DNA of 64,000 nucleotides from an unidentified bacterial endosymbiont (GTDB lineage Bacteria; Pseudomonadota; Gammaproteobacteria; Enterobacterales; Enterobacteriaceae): NCBI RefSeq assembly GCF_918797525.1, contig NZ_OU963893.1, positions 4,402,001 to 4,466,000 of the forward strand, read 5' to 3'. Shown piece by piece: positions 60,876 to 64,000 of this stretch (position 1 is its first letter; each line of letters starts with the position of its first letter). The notes under the pieces were generated by a model. It saw only the letters and a program-made list of their open reading frames with translations, ran no database searches and was not told where the DNA came from. The position numbers and the translations under genes were made by a program.

Positions 60876-61526
60876 TTAGCCCCAAAGCTGAGCGATTGAA
60901 CGTTTGAACTGACGTGCCGCTTCCACCGGTGACGCGGCATCACGAATGCTACGACCGGCTATAAATACGTGAATGGGAATACCCTTAAACAGCGGCAGAT
61001 CGTCCAGCGCCAGCCCACCGGTGACGGTGACTTTGAAACCCATATCCGCCAGGCGTTTGATGGCGCTGATATCCGCCTCTCCCCACGACACCCCTGCGGC
61101 CTGAGCGTCACGGCTGCGATGATAAACCACCTGCTGGATACCGGCGTCACGCCACGATTGCGCCTGCTCCCAGGTCCAGAAGCCGGTCAGTTCAATCTGT
61201 ATGTCTCCGTTGAACTCTTTTGCCACCTCCAGCGCACCTTTGGCGGTATTGATATCGGCACAGCAGATCACCGTGACCCAGTCCGCATGCGCTTCAAAAC
61301 ACATCCGGGAGAGGATTTTGCCTGCGTCAGCGATTTTGGCATCCGCCAGCACGATTTTATGCGGGTAGAGCGCCTTCAGGTCGCGAACGGCACGAACGCC
61401 TTCGCCTACGCACAGGATGGTACCGACTTCAATGATATCCACCTCTTCCGCAATCAGACGGGTGGTTTCGTAAGCGTGAGACAGCGTCTGGTTATCCAGC
61501 GCGACCTGCAACATGGGTAATGACAT
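60876..61526 (-). CDS. ulaD: 3-keto-L-gulonate-6-phosphate decarboxylase UlaD
   Basis: Decarboxylates 3-keto-L-gulonate-6-P to L-xylulose-5-P. The ATG at 61526 gives 216 residues, E. coli length. Orotidine-decarboxylase-type barrel with the catalytic [11 protein letters not shown] motif. Start [13 protein letters not shown] as in E. coli. Confidence 0.98.
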   Translation of the reverse strand: MSLPMLQVALDNQTLSHAYETTRLIAEEVDIIEVGTILCVGEGVRAVRDLKALYPHKIVLADAKIADAGKILSRMCFEAHADWVTVICCADINTAKGALEVAKEFNGDIQIELTGFWTWEQAQSWRDAGIQQVVYHRSRDAQAAGVSWGEADISAIKRLADMGFKVTVTGGLALDDLPLFKGIPIHVFIAGRSIRDAASPVEAARQFKRSIAQLWG

Positions 61527-61538
61527 TTTCAACTCCTC

Positions 61539-62006
61539 TTAAACGGCCGCCGCCGTTGTTTCATCAATCAAATCAATAACATCCTGCTCAGTACGGCAGG
61601 CGCGTAAACGGTCAAAATTGGCGTCGTCTTCAAACAGATTGACGATCTGCATGATGCCCACCTCCTGATGGGTATTGGCATCAACAGCAGCCATGGTGAT
61701 GAGAATATCGACCGGATCGTTATCTTCATGGTTGAACACCAGAGGCGTTTTCAGCGTCACCAGCGCAAAACCAGTCCTTTTGACCCCCTCTTCCGGGCGG
61801 CCATGCGGCATTGCCAGACCCGGCGCAATCACAAAGTAGGGCCCATGCTGCGCCACGCCATCGAGAATGGCCTGGTAGTAACGTGGCTCCACCACGTCAG
61901 CCTTCACCAGCAGATCCACGCTCAGTTTTACCGCTTCCTGCCAGGTACTGGCCTCGGCCTGTAACAGGATGGAATGATTGTCGGCCAGCGAATCGCGTAG
62001 TTTCAT
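61539..62006 (-). CDS. ulaC: Ascorbate-specific PTS EIIA component UlaC
   Basis: 155 residues, mannitol-type EIIA fold. The phosphoryl-accepting His lies in [12 protein letters not shown]. It passes phosphate from HPr to UlaB. Confidence 0.97.
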   Translation of the reverse strand: MKLRDSLADNHSILLQAEASTWQEAVKLSVDLLVKADVVEPRYYQAILDGVAQHGPYFVIAPGLAMPHGRPEEGVKRTGFALVTLKTPLVFNHEDNDPVDILITMAAVDANTHQEVGIMQIVNLFEDDANFDRLRACRTEQDVIDLIDETTAAAV

Positions 62007-62015
62007 ACAGCCTCC

Positions 62016-62321
62016 TTACTTCACGTCTTGCGGGAAATGCTCTTTGATCACTCCCAGCAGTTTTGGGCCGAAATCCGCAGGCGACAGCATGTTGCGCACG
62101 CCCACCACGTATTTATTACCCGTCACGGTAATTTCGCCGGCGATATGGGTAGAGGCGATGATGATGTCCGCACCGCTCAGCTCACTTTTGTATTCTCCTA
62201 CCGCGCAGCTATTTACCGTGTGGTCTATGTTCGACTGGGTTAAAAATTGATCCACTTTCATTTTCATAATCATGGAGCTACCTTGCCCATTGCCACACAC
62301 GGCCAGGATACGTACGGTCAT
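62016..62321 (-). CDS. ulaB: Ascorbate-specific PTS EIIB component UlaB
   Basis: 101 residues with the phosphocysteine loop [11 protein letters not shown] near the N-terminus. It transfers phosphate to L-ascorbate during uptake. 9 bp before ulaC. Confidence 0.97.
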   Translation of the reverse strand: MTVRILAVCGNGQGSSMIMKMKVDQFLTQSNIDHTVNSCAVGEYKSELSGADIIIASTHIAGEITVTGNKYVVGVRNMLSPADFGPKLLGVIKEHFPQDVK

Positions 62322-62333
62322 AATCGAAACTCC

Positions 62334-63764
<1,431 letters not shown>

Positions 63765-63800
63765 CTAATCCCAGCGTGGTTGGTGCCATCACTCTATTAA

Positions 63801-63841
63801 TCACAAATAATCACCACAAGATTGAATTTGATTATTTGTGA
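63801..63841. promoter_or_regulatory. Perfect 13-bp inverted repeat, probable UlaR operator
   Basis: TCACAAATAATCA, 15-bp spacer, TGATTATTTGTGA, lying 67 bp before the ulaA start in the divergent ulaA-ulaG control region. In E. coli UlaR, a DeoR-family repressor, binds this region. The site itself is read from the sequence. Confidence 0.65.
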
Positions 63842-63927
63842 GCTATCACGCAAATTATTTCCCTGCCGGTAGTAATGATTTTCAATCCCGCCTGATAAAA
63901 ACATAAAAACACTTACAATTCATGCAA

Positions 63928-63956
63928 TTGATTCACATAAAATGCTATTGTAAACT
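63928..63956 (+). promoter_or_regulatory. Promoter-like pair facing right (towards ulaG)
   Basis: TTGATT, 17 bp, TAAACT on the plus strand. In E. coli the divergent gene here is ulaG, which would start past the right edge. Confidence 0.45.
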
Positions 63957-64000
63957 TCTGGAAGTGGGTACACCTTCAGGATTTGCGAGCTAAATCGCGT

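Noticed and set aside
63831..63852. CRP site at TTTGTGAGCTATCACG
   Set aside because: Half-sites are TGTGA and TCACG but the spacer is 4 bp instead of 6, and the left half belongs to the inverted repeat.

Overview
The window is chromosomal DNA of a member of the Enterobacteriaceae, most like Enterobacter or a close relative. Gene order follows the Escherichia coli ula-rpsF-cycA-cpdB-msrA-tamAB-ppa-ytfQRT-fbp-mpl segment almost gene for gene, and the core proteins have E. coli-like lengths. Several differences (extra chemoreceptors, a missing ytfE, two accessory insertions) exclude E. coli itself.

Left region (1-12.9 kb): a type I secretion locus with the gene order and protein architecture of Salmonella SPI-4 (siiA-siiB-siiC-siiD-siiE), transcribed leftward beside mpl. 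The last gene is a giant immunoglobulin-repeat adhesin that runs off the left edge. At least 7.6 copies of a nearly identical 579-bp unit are visible. The outer-membrane gene siiC is split by one extra base in an 8-base homopolymer. The ABC transporter (siiF) would lie outside the window.

Middle left (12.9-28 kb): core genes mpl, fbp, a chemoreceptor remnant, the galactofuranose ABC importer ytfQRT-yjfF, ppa, ytfP, the autotransporter-assembly pair tamA/tamB, and msrA.

Accessory region (28-42 kb): inserted between msrA and ytfL, which are neighbours in E. coli. First comes a catabolic cluster: a LacI-type regulator facing four consecutive Gfo/Idh/MocA oxidoreductases and a GPH-family sugar symporter. 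Its layout suggests oxidative processing of an unidentified glycoside or inositol-like compound. An AT-rich mosaic follows, with a decayed Tlde1-type (DUF2778) toxin, a possible immunity remnant, fragments of three insertion sequences and small orphan genes. In it lies an intact 909-residue protein carrying a complete ABC1/UbiB-type atypical kinase domain on an unusual N-terminal half. That gene has a 10-G run just upstream of the kinase domain. It is the best candidate for an undescribed system.

Right region (42-64 kb): core genes ytfL, ytfK, ytfJ, cysQ, cpdB, qorR/qorB, an AraC-type regulator, ytfF, a Tsr-like chemoreceptor where E. coli has ytfE, cycA, fklB, ytfB, a DMT transporter, the rpsF-priB-rpsR-rplI operon with its S6:S18 leader hairpin, yjfY, and the L-ascorbate operon ulaABCDEF. 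A perfect 13-bp inverted repeat upstream of ulaA is the probable UlaR operator.
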